The notes below the pieces were generated by a model, which saw only the letters and a list, made by a program, of their open reading frames with translations, was not told where the DNA came from and did no database searches. DNA of 64,000 bases from Physcia stellaris (taxonomy: Eukaryota > Ascomycota > Lecanoromycetes > Caliciales > Physciaceae). Below are positions 11,049-21,004 of the stretch, piece by piece. Each line of letters starts with the position of its first letter. Positions within the stretch are counted from its first letter, which is position 1. The stretch spans positions 186,001 to 250,000 of the forward strand of contig JABSSW010000035.1 of NCBI GenBank assembly GCA_018902385.1. Direction: 5' to 3'. The translations under genes and the position numbers were made by a program.

Positions 11049-14000
11049 CTAGCCGGAGAAGCGAAATCTAGTAGCCTCGAGTCGTCCAAGTCCTTCTCTA
11101 GGCGCCACATTCCGTCGCCGAAATGAATTTGCAAAATCTAATGCACGTGTCAGCAAGGGTCTAGACGTTTGCGAGTATATTACGATGATAAGCCTACCTT
11201 GAAGACGCACTCGTACTTTGCGTAACTCTCCTGACTGTAGATTCTGCCCAATACTGTTCATTAAGCCTTCTGCTTCACCGTTTTTGACGGTCCCTGCTGG
11301 CAGCATGCCTACGGTGGCCTTGACCCAGATTGAGGTTTCTTGCGGCATTATCTCAAAAAGTGCGAGCAGCACACCTGAGGCGTCTGCAAAGCAATCTCGA
11401 GGGAAATGGAATATCATACCGGTCAGAACTCGCTGAACGAGCACTTCACCTTGAAGCCCTATGAGCCGCTTCACCGCCTGTTGGATTTCAGGAGGATTAC
11501 GCGGCTTGCTATCTCGCCGTTCATCGTCAAAGGATGATGAATTGGGGTTGTTGGTACCGTAACTGAGGAAGTCTCGTAGAAAGTGCAAGGTTGCGGTGAG
11601 AGGGGCGTACTGCTGTAATGTCAACGTACTTATGGCGGCTGATATGACGGGTTCACAAATAGAGGCTGAGATGAATTGCTGATGGTAATATATGAGGGCG
11701 TCGATCAACAAGCGAAAGAAGTCTTCGATGACTGCAATACGTTAAAATTCTACACGTACGAGTAAATCAATGCCATATGACTTACCATCGGGTAGCTCAT
11801 TGGGAGGCAAGCTGTTCATGATGCGTAAGAATGCAATTGCTTGGGTTTCGAAGAAAGTGTAGATTGCCTGAGAGGTCGCATGGTCAACAAACTCAGCACC
11901 GACCGCAAATTCCCGGAGTACTGAGTCCGTGGCCCACAAGAAACAGCCTTGCCGTGTATTTTGGAAACCCGAGGCAAGCTGCTGAGCCAGTGTGGATAGC
12001 ATGGGGAGAACGGCTGTCCTATACGAGAGTACCATGTTTCTCCAGCAACGGCATACAGTTTCCAAAATTGGCACGGAGTTGGTGAAATTTTCTGCTATTG
12101 CAGACATGACCGGTAGAATCTCCTGGCAATATTTGACTGCTGGATTCTCAACACCTGGGTCAACATATGGCTGGATGTTTTGTACATAAATCGTGAGGAG
12201 CTGCATGTGATCTATCGGTTCTTACTCAGTGCTGATCCACATCTATTGCTGGGTAATTCTTACCTGCAACAGCCAAGCTGTCACTATTATCTTGTGCGTT
12301 CTTAGCGCCATTTGCATGAGACATCATTCTCTTCATTATCGGATCGCAGTACAGCTTGAACATTGGATATATGTTATCAACTGGTTGCGCAGAGACAACG
12401 CAAGCTACTCCCTCGGTCAGCTCCTCTTGGCTGGCGGGTGGCAGTTTCTCGAAGACGGATTCGTAGAAATCATGGAGCTGTATGACATGATCCTGAAGGA
12501 GCTTTTTGCAATCGGTACCAAAGAAGCGGAAGGCAAGTGCTGCAGCCCTGACGACCTCCTTCGAGCTATGACTGAATCCACTCATAACAAAATTCAGCTG
12601 TGGCTGCAGAAACTCGGGGTGCTGAGCGGTCCACTCCGTGTATCTTCCCAAGGCCATGATAGCCTGAAAGCGTAATTTCTCGTGATCGGGAATTTGGACG
12701 ATCAATGGTATGACCTGTTTGAGCACCATGTTTTCTTCAGGGGATACCTTGCGGCCCATTGCTCTCATACTGAAAAGAGGTGCTTCAAGTTCTTGCCAGT
12801 GAGGTACTTGAGAGCCCGTAGCTTGGGAACCCCATCGAGCAATCCACTGTCGGATTAGGTTGAATGCCTTTCCTAAGCATTCTGTGACCGTGATGACGTC
12901 GCAACAGTCTTTCAGGACATCACCCATCTGATGTCGAAACTCGCGGAATCTCTCCTCCTGCTCCCGATCTCCATCGAAGAGGTCGTTTTCGTCAGGACCT
13001 TCGGGTGTGGGATATTCCAGGTGCTTGACCATGATATCGACCAGTTTCGAGAAAACGTCGGAGTAGACTTGAAGCGCCTCCTTGTAATTTTCCAAAACAA
13101 TCATCTGCTTTAGCTCGTACCAAAAGAGGAAAGTCAGCGAGATTGCTTCTCGATCACGGTCCCGCGCGCAGCATTCCAATATAGTCTCAACTAGACCCCT
13201 GAAATCCGATGGTAATCGCGCGATCATGACAGTCCAAGCTTCTCCAGCTTCCGCGAACATGCGGGTTAGCCCTTTGAAGGTATCAAGGTCCTCCGATTCG
13301 GCGGCTTCGACAAGCCTGGGCCTTAATGAGAGCAGCCGCGGATAAATGATCATAATAAGTCTCATAGATTCGTCATCTCCATCCCTAGTATCTTTGAAAA
13401 TGGTACACATACAGTCAATAGCTGCTTCGAAGGAAGCGTCTACTGACAGAGCGTTGATTATTGTATTGAGCAAAGGAGAACCGACTACGTCTCTGACTGG
13501 TATTTCTCGTAGCCATGAGGAGATACATTCTAAAAGATGAGGATTTGAGGCGGCCCTTTCTTAGATATCGTTAGCGATGGGCCCCTACAGCGAACAAGTG
13601 CTAGCTCATACGAGATGATTGTGAGTATTGCGTCAGAAGATTTAGAACTTGTGGTGCATTGTCCTCCAAAAGCTCTGTTGTTCTGGTTGAGAGTTCGTCT
13701 TCCTAGGATGTCGTCAATTATCATAATTTTTGTAAGTTATTCGAAATATTGCCAAGCTGGCATGGCTGTGCTGGACATACTGATAAGTTGATCTTCCTAC
13801 CCTCTGTAACCTCTTCAGGGAGAATCTTGAGGAATTCCAAGATGCAGTCTCCCGCCTGTACTCCGAGTGTAGATCCTACGAGCTGTAATACATCTTTCCA
13901 CTCGGTCATTTGTATAGCCAGATTTGCAAGACAGACACATAGCTGCGTCCGTATCGGTCGAGGGCCTTCTCGAAAGGCATTCAAGAGGGTCAAGAGAGAA

Positions 14001-14379
14001 GTTCGTAACGCTGGTAGTGATTGGCGAGGAAGCTGGTCAAGATCATAGGTGATCTACGAGTATGAGTATGCTGTGGTGATATCGAGGTAGTCTCTGGGAT
14101 GCGTACTTTGCCCTTCATCGTTGTGGCAGCGAAAAGCTTGGCTTCGGACGTGGCCTCCGAAGAGGAAAGCATAGCATTTGTCGTTGTCCATGCCTCTGGC
14201 TATCGACGGATGCCTTAGTCAGTGGGGAAAGTGTGTGCTCGCTCGTGCCAGAACGTACCGATTTCTGAAATTTCTCAAGATATTCATGCGCCTGTGACTT
14301 TTGAGATCGCTCGACGTTACTTTGCATTGTCGAGAGCTGCTAGGACAGGAGCAAAGCCCCCCTGGCCGTTTACCGCCAT
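11049..14379 (-). CDS. MTR10: Nuclear import receptor MTR10 (transportin-3 type importin)
   Basis: Eight exons: about 14379-14259, 14199-14107, 14053-13781, 13702-13612, 13559-12264, 12211-11786, 11731-11198 and 11137-11049. From the ATG at 14327 they give 956 residues, the size of yeast Mtr10 (972). The N-terminal region carries the importin-beta signature (QAHEYLEKFQKS, PEAWTTTNAML, EAKLFAATTMKGKI). HEAT-like helical repeats follow, and the family C-terminus (VAPREGLGRLEATRFRFSG) is intact. The protein imports SR/RGG mRNA-binding proteins such as Npl3 and acts in tRNA re-import. One oddity: the family start GGFAPVLAAL is encoded from the ATG at 14379, but its frame does not match the downstream STMQSNV frame by one step near 14330. 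Either a 34-nt intron (14340-14373) or a sequence error is needed. Confidence 0.93.
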
Positions 14380-14806
14380 GATACCGGAGTCTTCACGACG
14401 ATAGCCTCTGAGGTGGGGCGATGGTCTGGAGAGCGCTCATGCCCGAGCAAATCTTATTATCTCGAACTGGACTTCGGAGGAGACTTGAGTATTGAAAAAC
14501 AGAGTAGGAGTAGATGTGTTCAATCTGAATAACATTTGCTGAGTATGTGTGAAAGGCAATGGGCGTTTCTATCAGTCACTGAAGCGAAGTATTGCAGCGA
14601 TTTGATCATGGAGGCGGAGCGGAGGAGGATCGGCCCGGATTTTCCGAGCATGAAGTAAATGTAGTTCGCCAGTCTACGAGCGTAAAAACAGTATATTGCC
14701 CATCTGAGCCATCCAAAGCTTTCGAACATTGGGAACTTGCCATACCGTCTGATTCCAATATCTTCCCTAAGCGAAACATTATAAAATCGTCGAACTATCT
14801 CCGAAC
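14380..14806. promoter_or_regulatory. Shared promoter between MTR10 (-) and SME1 (+)
   Basis: The two start codons are 427 nt apart and point away from each other, so both promoters must lie here or in the flanking leaders. A TATA-like ATAAAA lies about 25 nt upstream of the SME1 ATG. No other gene is visible. Confidence 0.6.
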
Positions 14807-15202
14807 ATGACTGGACGAGGCGGCGGAGGTGGGAGGGGGAAGGTCCTTCTACCACCAATCAATTTCATTTTCAAGCTCCTACAGCAGCATTCTACCGTCT
14901 CGATCTGGCTTTACGAGCAATTGGCGATACGGATAGAAGGGAAGATCAGAGTACGGCTACATCATCCACGAGTCGAACATTAGAGCTGATCCGAAGCTGT
15001 TCTAGGGTTTCGACGAATTCATGAACCTGGTCATAGACGACGCAGTCGAAGTGAAGCAAGCTACGAAGACCGACGAGGAAAAGCGGAGAGACTTGGGTAT
15101 TGCCCATTGAAGGGAGCGGCTCTCTTCTATTGTGCTAACTTTGGAACAGGTCAGATTCTGCTCAAAGGCGACAATGTTTCTCTCATCCAGGCCTTGCAAT
15201 AA
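14807..15202 (+). CDS. SME1: Spliceosomal Sm protein E
   Basis: Three exons (14807-14950, 15006-15096, 15150-15202) join in phase to 95 residues, the normal SmE length. The Gly-rich start is followed by VLLPPINFIFKLLQQ, the Sm1 region with WLYEQLAIRIEGKIRGFDEF and MNLVIDDAVEV, and the Sm2 region ILLKGDNVSLIQAL at the C-terminus. SmE is one of seven Sm proteins that ring the U1, U2, U4 and U5 snRNAs. The second intron has a clear GCTAAC branch. The gene is divergent from MTR10. Identity is clear from the near-invariant family sequence. Confidence 0.96.
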
Positions 15203-15323
15203 TCCGCGAGCAGGGCGTTTACTTTGTGTCCAGGATAGTAAATACCTAAGCATGGTGCACGGGAGATCCTACATCAGCAACGGTTATTTGGCTAGTCTAG
15301 ATATCTAGGGCACTCTTTTCCGT

Positions 15324-16158
15324 CTACCGACGAAGAATTGTCCCATCTCCTACAGCCAACGCATCCAAAGACCAATCGGTGGGTCCTACAGGTACCGTCT
15401 GGTCGTGCGGGAGTAGTTGCTCCTGCAAAGCGAGCCCTACTACAGAAGAATGCTGGTCAGACGAGTCACAGCAAGTACAGGTACAAAGTTCGAAAGTTCT
15501 TACTCAAAAAGGGCATATCATTGTTGCTGCGATCAATGGCAACTTTCTTCTCATGATACCGATGCAGGAAGAAATCATAATAGCCTTTCCCATGGCCTAA
15601 TCTACCAAGACCTTTATCGAAAGCCATTCCAGGCATGATGATCAGCTCGACGTTTCCGTCAGCTGTGTCCTTCACCTCGCTGTCTTTGGTGTCAGGACGG
15701 TCGAGGCAGCTTTTTCTTCTGACAACTGACGCCTCGCTAGGGGTTGGGATGCCCCAAGAGTCATGCTCAAGAGTCTCATAGTCTTCCAGCGAATGCAACG
15801 AGACCATGTCCATCACTGAACCAGGTGATTCGCGTACCGCTCGAGCGACCTTATGAACATATGGAACGAATACATGCTTGCCCGCTTTTAGAGCGTCTTT
15901 GACTATAAGACTAGTAGAGATTTCCCCTTTTGGCATGGAGAGGTAGACACTGAGACTTCTGGCTCTCTGATACTCCGGTAAGGATAGTATTGAGTTCGTC
16001 GCTGCGAAGGCTGTAACAAGTCATCTAATCAGCCAGATGGCATACCTCGAAGCGCTCTTATACCGACATTGGCTGTTGATTGACTCATCTGAAAGGCTTG
16101 AGATGGTCTGACGGATGGACTTCCGCAGCTCCTTCTTGGCTAACCGCAGCGCGCTCAT
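15324..16158 (-). CDS. 5-formyltetrahydrofolate cyclo-ligase
   Basis: Three exons (16158-16068, 16010-15504, 15439-15324) give 237 residues. The enzyme converts 5-formyl-THF to 5,10-methenyl-THF with ATP. Family features are the basic N-terminal helix (SALRLAKKELRKSIRQT), LSLPEYQRARSLSVYLSMPKGE, the metal/nucleotide motif GLGRLGHGKGYYDFFL, and the C-terminal LLPHDQTVPVGPTDW. The last intron uses donor GTAAGA and acceptor TGTAG, restoring IGLALQEQLLP. The first intron has the weaker donor GTCGGT, but only this one keeps phase. An in-frame ATG four codons upstream (16170) is an alternative start. The product equals yeast Fau1 or human MTHFS. Another folate enzyme, MTHFR, lies at 58.6-60.8 kb but is not adjacent. 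Confidence 0.92.
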
Positions 16159-16606
16159 CTTGTCATCCATTCCCTTACCTTATTTTCTATCTCCTTAGCC
16201 TGGGTGTCACCAGGTGTGAGCTAATGTCTTCCTGCAACCGTTGGATGATTTGCATAAACCAAGCGGGGGCGGAGTTTGCTCCGGAGATCTAGGCCTCAGT
16301 CCTACCCCACTACTGTCCGACATCCTTCACTTGTGAAAGCCCATGACTTCGCGATCCGTGTTAGCTTCTACAAGGTCTTCTTTTCTCGTTCAGGACTATA
16401 GAGAAGTATCTCCGTTATTCTCACTTCTTGATTACTGGGGGGCAGCAGCTGCTGAACCACACAATAATGATGCATAGCTTGATCACTCGTGATTGGAGTG
16501 GCGAGCTTTTGCCCTCGAATTAATCGGCGAAGTAAGTCACCACTACAAACCAAAGGGCTATGCTGATACACAGCTCCAAGAATTACACCTGATAGCATCT
16601 TGCGGA
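16159..16606. promoter_or_regulatory. Divergent upstream region of the cyclo-ligase and PHO80-type cyclin genes
   Basis: This separates the start codons of a minus-strand and a plus-strand gene. Part of it (16493-16606) is open in the cyclin frame, so a further 5' exon of the cyclin cannot be excluded. Confidence 0.4.
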
Positions 16607-17677
16607 ATGCATACACCAGAGCCTGACGAAAACACCAATAAAATCCCCATTTCGAGCGAATACGTACCAGCTCTCCCGCCGCCACCAGAACCATCCGCAG
16701 ACCAGGGCATTATCCCAAGGCCAGACGCCGTTGCCGAGGACTCAGATGGCATACCAAAAGAGAAAGACATCGACATCTTCACTCTCAGTCCCTTAGCGGC
16801 GCTCAAATTATTGTGTGCGACCGTCGAATCACTTGTCAAGGTCACTGGGGACGTCCCACCAACGCCTCCGGTCAGCGCGCCTGACACGCCGAAAACTCAA
16901 ATAACAGCAGCACCTCTGATCGTCCAGGCCGTGGAAGAGAACGATGCGCGTCAGTCTCAGAAGTCATGTCGAGATCGCCCGTCGACACCATACGCTCAGG
17001 AACCCCAGAAAACTGCCGAGCCAACTCCCCCATCGGCGGAAGGCGAGGCACACTCCGACCCCAAAGACGTACCTCCTCGCGCGAAGACACCTATTGGGAG
17101 CCCAGAAGCCCACCCTGCTGAAGGCCTCCATGTAATAGGGTCCAACATGGAGCCTCTCGACGTCCAACATGGCGCCATAACCCGCAAATTCTATTCCAAG
17201 AAACCGCCTCCTATACCTCTGGAGGAATATCTCCTTCGCTTACATCGCTATTGTCCGATGTCGACGGGCGTCTACCTTGCCACATCTCTTTATATCCACC
17301 GCCTCGCAATCGTCGAGAAGATCCTCCCCGTCACAGCCCGGAACGTCCACAGGCTCCTATTAGCCGGCCTAAGAGTAGCGATGAAAGCCCTCGAAGACCT
17401 CAGCTACCCGCATCGCAGGTTCGCCAAAGTCGGAGGAGTCAGCGAGCCAGAGCTGGGCCGCTTGGAAGTCAGCTTCTGCTTCGTCACCAATTTCGAGCTG
17501 AGGGTCACCAGCCAGATGCTTCACGGGCATGTGCTCGCGGTCCGGGATGGCTTGTCGCTGGTTGAGGCGCCGACGGGGTTTCAGCCCAGGATACCGCCAA
17601 TGAAGGAGTTGCCGTTGCGGAGACCTTCGATGGCTGCTGCAAAGGCTATGAAGACCGAGGCGCATGCTGCGGCTTGA
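16607..17677 (+). CDS. PHO80-like (PHO85-type) cyclin
   Basis: From the first ATG in frame (16607) the protein has 356 residues in one exon. The N-terminal half is Pro-rich and disordered, with a conserved block (LSPLAALKLLCATVESLVKVTGD) that I recall from filamentous-fungal Pho80 relatives. The cyclin core spans about 190-330: IPLEEYLLRLHRYCPMSTGV, SLYIHRLAIV, then NVHRLLLAGLRVAMKALED, RRFAKVGGVSEPELGRLEVSF and NFELRVT, the usual order of the PHO80 cyclin family. Such cyclins activate the Pho85 kinase; Pho80 itself represses the phosphate-starvation response. Whether this is Pho80 proper (PREG in Neurospora) or a paralogue cannot be decided here. The frame is open upstream to 16493 without an ATG, so the 5' end is uncertain. 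Confidence 0.82.
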   Translation: MHTPEPDENTNKIPISSEYVPALPPPPEPSADQGIIPRPDAVAEDSDGIPKEKDIDIFTLSPLAALKLLCATVESLVKVTGDVPPTPPVSAPDTPKTQITAAPLIVQAVEENDARQSQKSCRDRPSTPYAQEPQKTAEPTPPSAEGEAHSDPKDVPPRAKTPIGSPEAHPAEGLHVIGSNMEPLDVQHGAITRKFYSKKPPPIPLEEYLLRLHRYCPMSTGVYLATSLYIHRLAIVEKILPVTARNVHRLLLAGLRVAMKALEDLSYPHRRFAKVGGVSEPELGRLEVSFCFVTNFELRVTSQMLHGHVLAVRDGLSLVEAPTGFQPRIPPMKELPLRRPSMAAAKAMKTEAHAAA

Positions 17678-18598
17678 AGAACGCTGTTTGCTGATATTCA
17701 GCCGTCACGCGTCGGGATTTGGACAAACGACGATGTAACGATTTCGAATGACCAGTGATGATACTAAAAAATGTACGATATCCTTAGCGCCTACTTAATC
17801 GTTTGACTGGAGCATAGTGCAAGCAAGGTATGGAAGAAAAGGCAGGAAATCATGGGTTGTGGTGGATAGCTGCCAAACATTTTGGGCGTGCTCAGCTATG
17901 TAAAGATGATGATGTATAATGTATTATGGCCCTTACATATAGTGAACGGCGTTAGGCTGAACGAATGATGATATAATAATGCATGGACTCTCGACGACAT
18001 TGTCCGCACAGGATCGAGGCTCTTCACGACATTCTGCAGCAAGGCATAAGGTAAGGGCAGGAGATGAGGAACTCAAAATTCACGAATAGGAAGACTAACA
18101 GGTTTGCACATATTTCTCGTCTTTGATCCTCAGATATGTAGCTACCTATCTACCTCCTTCTCTTCTCCGCTGTGTTCAAAACTCGGCCTAGTCTATGTGG
18201 TCGTCGACCAAGTCCAAGAAAGTTATTTACAGGACCCGTGAGGATCCCAGACTGCCGCCCAATCCCCGGAAACGCCATCGCTCGCCCTCAACCAATAGAA
18301 AATAAACAACTTTTCTGCCTCGTGGACCCGTTGAAACCGTTATGAACATCGAAGTGGAATGATAGACACAATGCAAACAGCTACAACTCCATCCGTCTAT
18401 TATGATGGAAGTACCAACGCCGACCGTGAGTGCACGAAATGAGACGCTCGAATTGCAGCAGTAAAAGATCGAGGCGTGTCACGTAGCTCGTGTAAGGTAT
18501 TAGACCACACCACCGAGAAACCACCCTCGCTGTGCGGAATGTTGTTGAGTGAAATGGGAAAGTTTCACCGTGAGGAGCAGCTGAGACCGAACGACCGG
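17678..18598. other. Convergent intergenic region, no gene seen
   Basis: About 900 bases between the 3' ends of the cyclin and the PP1-targeting gene. Compositionally unremarkable and AT-leaning. No coding or RNA signal recognised. Confidence 0.5.
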
Positions 18599-21004
18599 CT
18601 AGCCACGAATCGCTGTTGGTGTGTGGAAGCCAGGCCCCAGGGGCGACTGGAATGAATACTCGAACCCGACGGGTGAAGTTGCTCGAGAACCTAGCCGTGA
18701 TCCAGTCGTTGGAGAGACTGATCGAGAATTTTGTGTGCTGGTCCGATTGGAGAAAGACTTGATCTCCTCAGCCGGGGGCGACAGCGTACGAGGCGGAGAA
18801 GTAGGCGATACAACCCTCATTTCTTTGTGTTTAGCTATGGCGTTATCCGAGGGACCGTCTACTTGGGCTTGGGTTTGGCCCTGATCATGTTTCACAGCGT
18901 GAGGACTAGACTTTCCAGTGCCAAACTGTAGGCCCGGTTAGCGAATGATTGCCTTGGCCTCCGGGTTAGGCCGTGAACGTACAAAGCAATATTTGTCTAG
19001 CAGCTCGGTGTATGACGATGATTGCACGGATGGTTTCTCTGCTGTTAGAGCAGCTGGCTTAGCAGCATCCGCCTTGGGAGAGGTTGTAGAAGTCTCTGAT
19101 TGTTGCAACGCCTCTGGTCGCGGAGAATTTTTTCGTGTCGCCTCTGCAGCATCCATGCTGGGAGGCTTGGAACCAAAACCTTGGGCAAAAGTAGGCTGCT
19201 TCGCTGGAGCAGACTTTACCTCCTGCTTCATCAGGATGCCACTTCGCTCGCCCGTGGTGTTATTTGCCGCTTGAATGGCGGCTGTGAGCGAAGCACCGAA
19301 ATCGTAGCGATTCCCAAAAGCTTGTCCAGCCGCAGTAGTACGTCGTTCTGGAGCATCGGGCACTATTTCCGATGCCGGTTTCTTGAATCTTATGGGCGAG
19401 TCTCCGACCAGCTGTGCAGAGGGTTGTGGAAACGACGAGAAATCGTAAGGGCCGGCAAAGTTGCTCGCAAAATCATCTGAAGATTTCGACGGGAAGCTGC
19501 GTGGCCTCGAGGAAGCTGGCTGTGAAGGTTTGCTGCGAGGTAGAGAGTTCAACGGTCGACTAGCTGCCGCTTGGGAGCCATGTTTGCCATTCTGGGCTTT
19601 CGGTCTTTTTGAAAAGTCGACCTGATAATTGATTGAGTTGTTATTATCCCAGAACTCTTGTCCGTTAACGTTGTATCGAACACAGAAAAATAATGTCTTA
19701 TCTTCCAGATTGGCCTGATCCTCCATTTTGATACTAAAGACAAACTGGTCATAGCCATCATTGACTTGCTTTCGGCGAACGTCATTGCAAAAGTCTGCCT
19801 TGACTTCCGAAGTAGTCTTCCAGTAATCGAGGGTGAAGCGTGCAACTACTAGTTTGTGGAAGGCAAGATTCTGGACTGCTACGGCCCCCAACAAATTTTT
19901 ATTATCCGAAGAAATATAGACCCTTTCCACCTTGACCGGCAGTGAGGACCTTTGGAGAGAGTCACGAGGGAAGTTGGTTAGTCGGATCTCCCACTCAAAG
20001 GGAGGGCTAAGGCTCTGCGGACTACGGTCTCCGAAAGGGAACTCAATATCGTTGTCGTACGCCTCCACTGGAGAGGAGCCAGCGCTGACGGCTAGGGGAC
20101 GGTCAACTTGTAGAAAGGTTCGGACCTGCTCAAGGTCGGAATTGAAATGGACAGCCTTTGAATAAGTAGGTGTACCTGGCATACTTGAAGGCCGCCTTCG
20201 TGCAGCATGTGGTCTAAGGGCTGGTCGGACAGGTTCCCCAGATTTCTTACGCACTAAAGCAGGCATGTCCCGAATATCCATTTCATCGACTTCTTCGAAG
20301 TTCTGGTCAGCCGTATTCTGAGTAGGCGAGTCGAACTTGTTTCTGGGAAAATCGGCGAAAGCGCTAGCATCAGTGCTGGATCTCGAGTGGGATATCTTCC
20401 GGGCCTCAGCAGACAATGGTGGCCGAGGTGGGAACTCTTTATCTATCGGATGAGGATCAATCCGGGGTTTTGGCAACCCCAAGGTCATCCTTGCATGTTT
20501 TGCCTCCTCGCTCGATACAAGATTGGGGGAGCTTGCACGATGTTGCTCAATTATTCTGATCGCTGCCTGCAACTCGGCGATGTTGTCGGGATCCCGTACC
20601 CTTCCCCGCTTTGCATCTGTCTCGTCATCGCTCGAATTTTGTGACGAGTCTGGTGGGGAGATGGCCGCACCTCTCATTACAGCAGGGGATGGTGGCCGGA
20701 TGTCGTATTGGTGTAGACCTCCATCCTGACCATCCTCACTCTCAGGAGACGCCGTGTCTTGAGGAGTGGCATCGGGCGTCGTTGGCCGTCTGTTGAACGG
20801 GGGCGACTTTGAGATCGACGGGCTTCGGCGGTGTTTCTGGAGATAGGACCGTGAAGTGGAAGAGTGGGGCAGATGGTTCCTTGATGCTAGGTCGGCATTG
20901 CGTTCGTGGAGGTGACTCTCGTTGTGTGACTGGGAACCGCTGTTCGTGGGAGTGGGAGTTTTGGATGCAGCCGGAGTGTGCGGTGAAGGTGGTGTGTACG
21001 GCAT
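18599..21004 (-). CDS. Protein phosphatase 1 glycogen-targeting subunit with CBM21 domain
   Basis: Two exons (21004-18983 and 18925-18599) give 782 residues. The 57-nt intron (18926-18982; donor GTACGT, branch GCTAAC, acceptor CTACAG) replaces an unspliced end, so the protein continues as LLDKYCF-FGTGKSS and ends in a Ser/Pro-rich tail. The long N-terminal region is disordered and rich in SP/TP sites. KAVHF at 283-287 is a PP1-docking RVxF-type motif, and the CBM21 carbohydrate-binding domain spans about 338-465 (FEWEIRLTNFP, VYISSDNKNLLGAVAVQNLAF, DGYDQFVFSI, NGQEFWDNNNSINYQV). This order matches yeast Gac1/Pig1/Pig2 and mammalian PPP1R3 proteins, which bring PP1 to glycogen and activate glycogen synthase. 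The upstream 700 bases are purine-rich and probably contain a long leader. Confidence 0.9.

Noticed and set aside
12226-13473. MTR10 as a gene starting at the internal Met near 13473
   Set aside because: Five upstream exons encode the conserved importin N-terminus in phase; this is only the longest exon.
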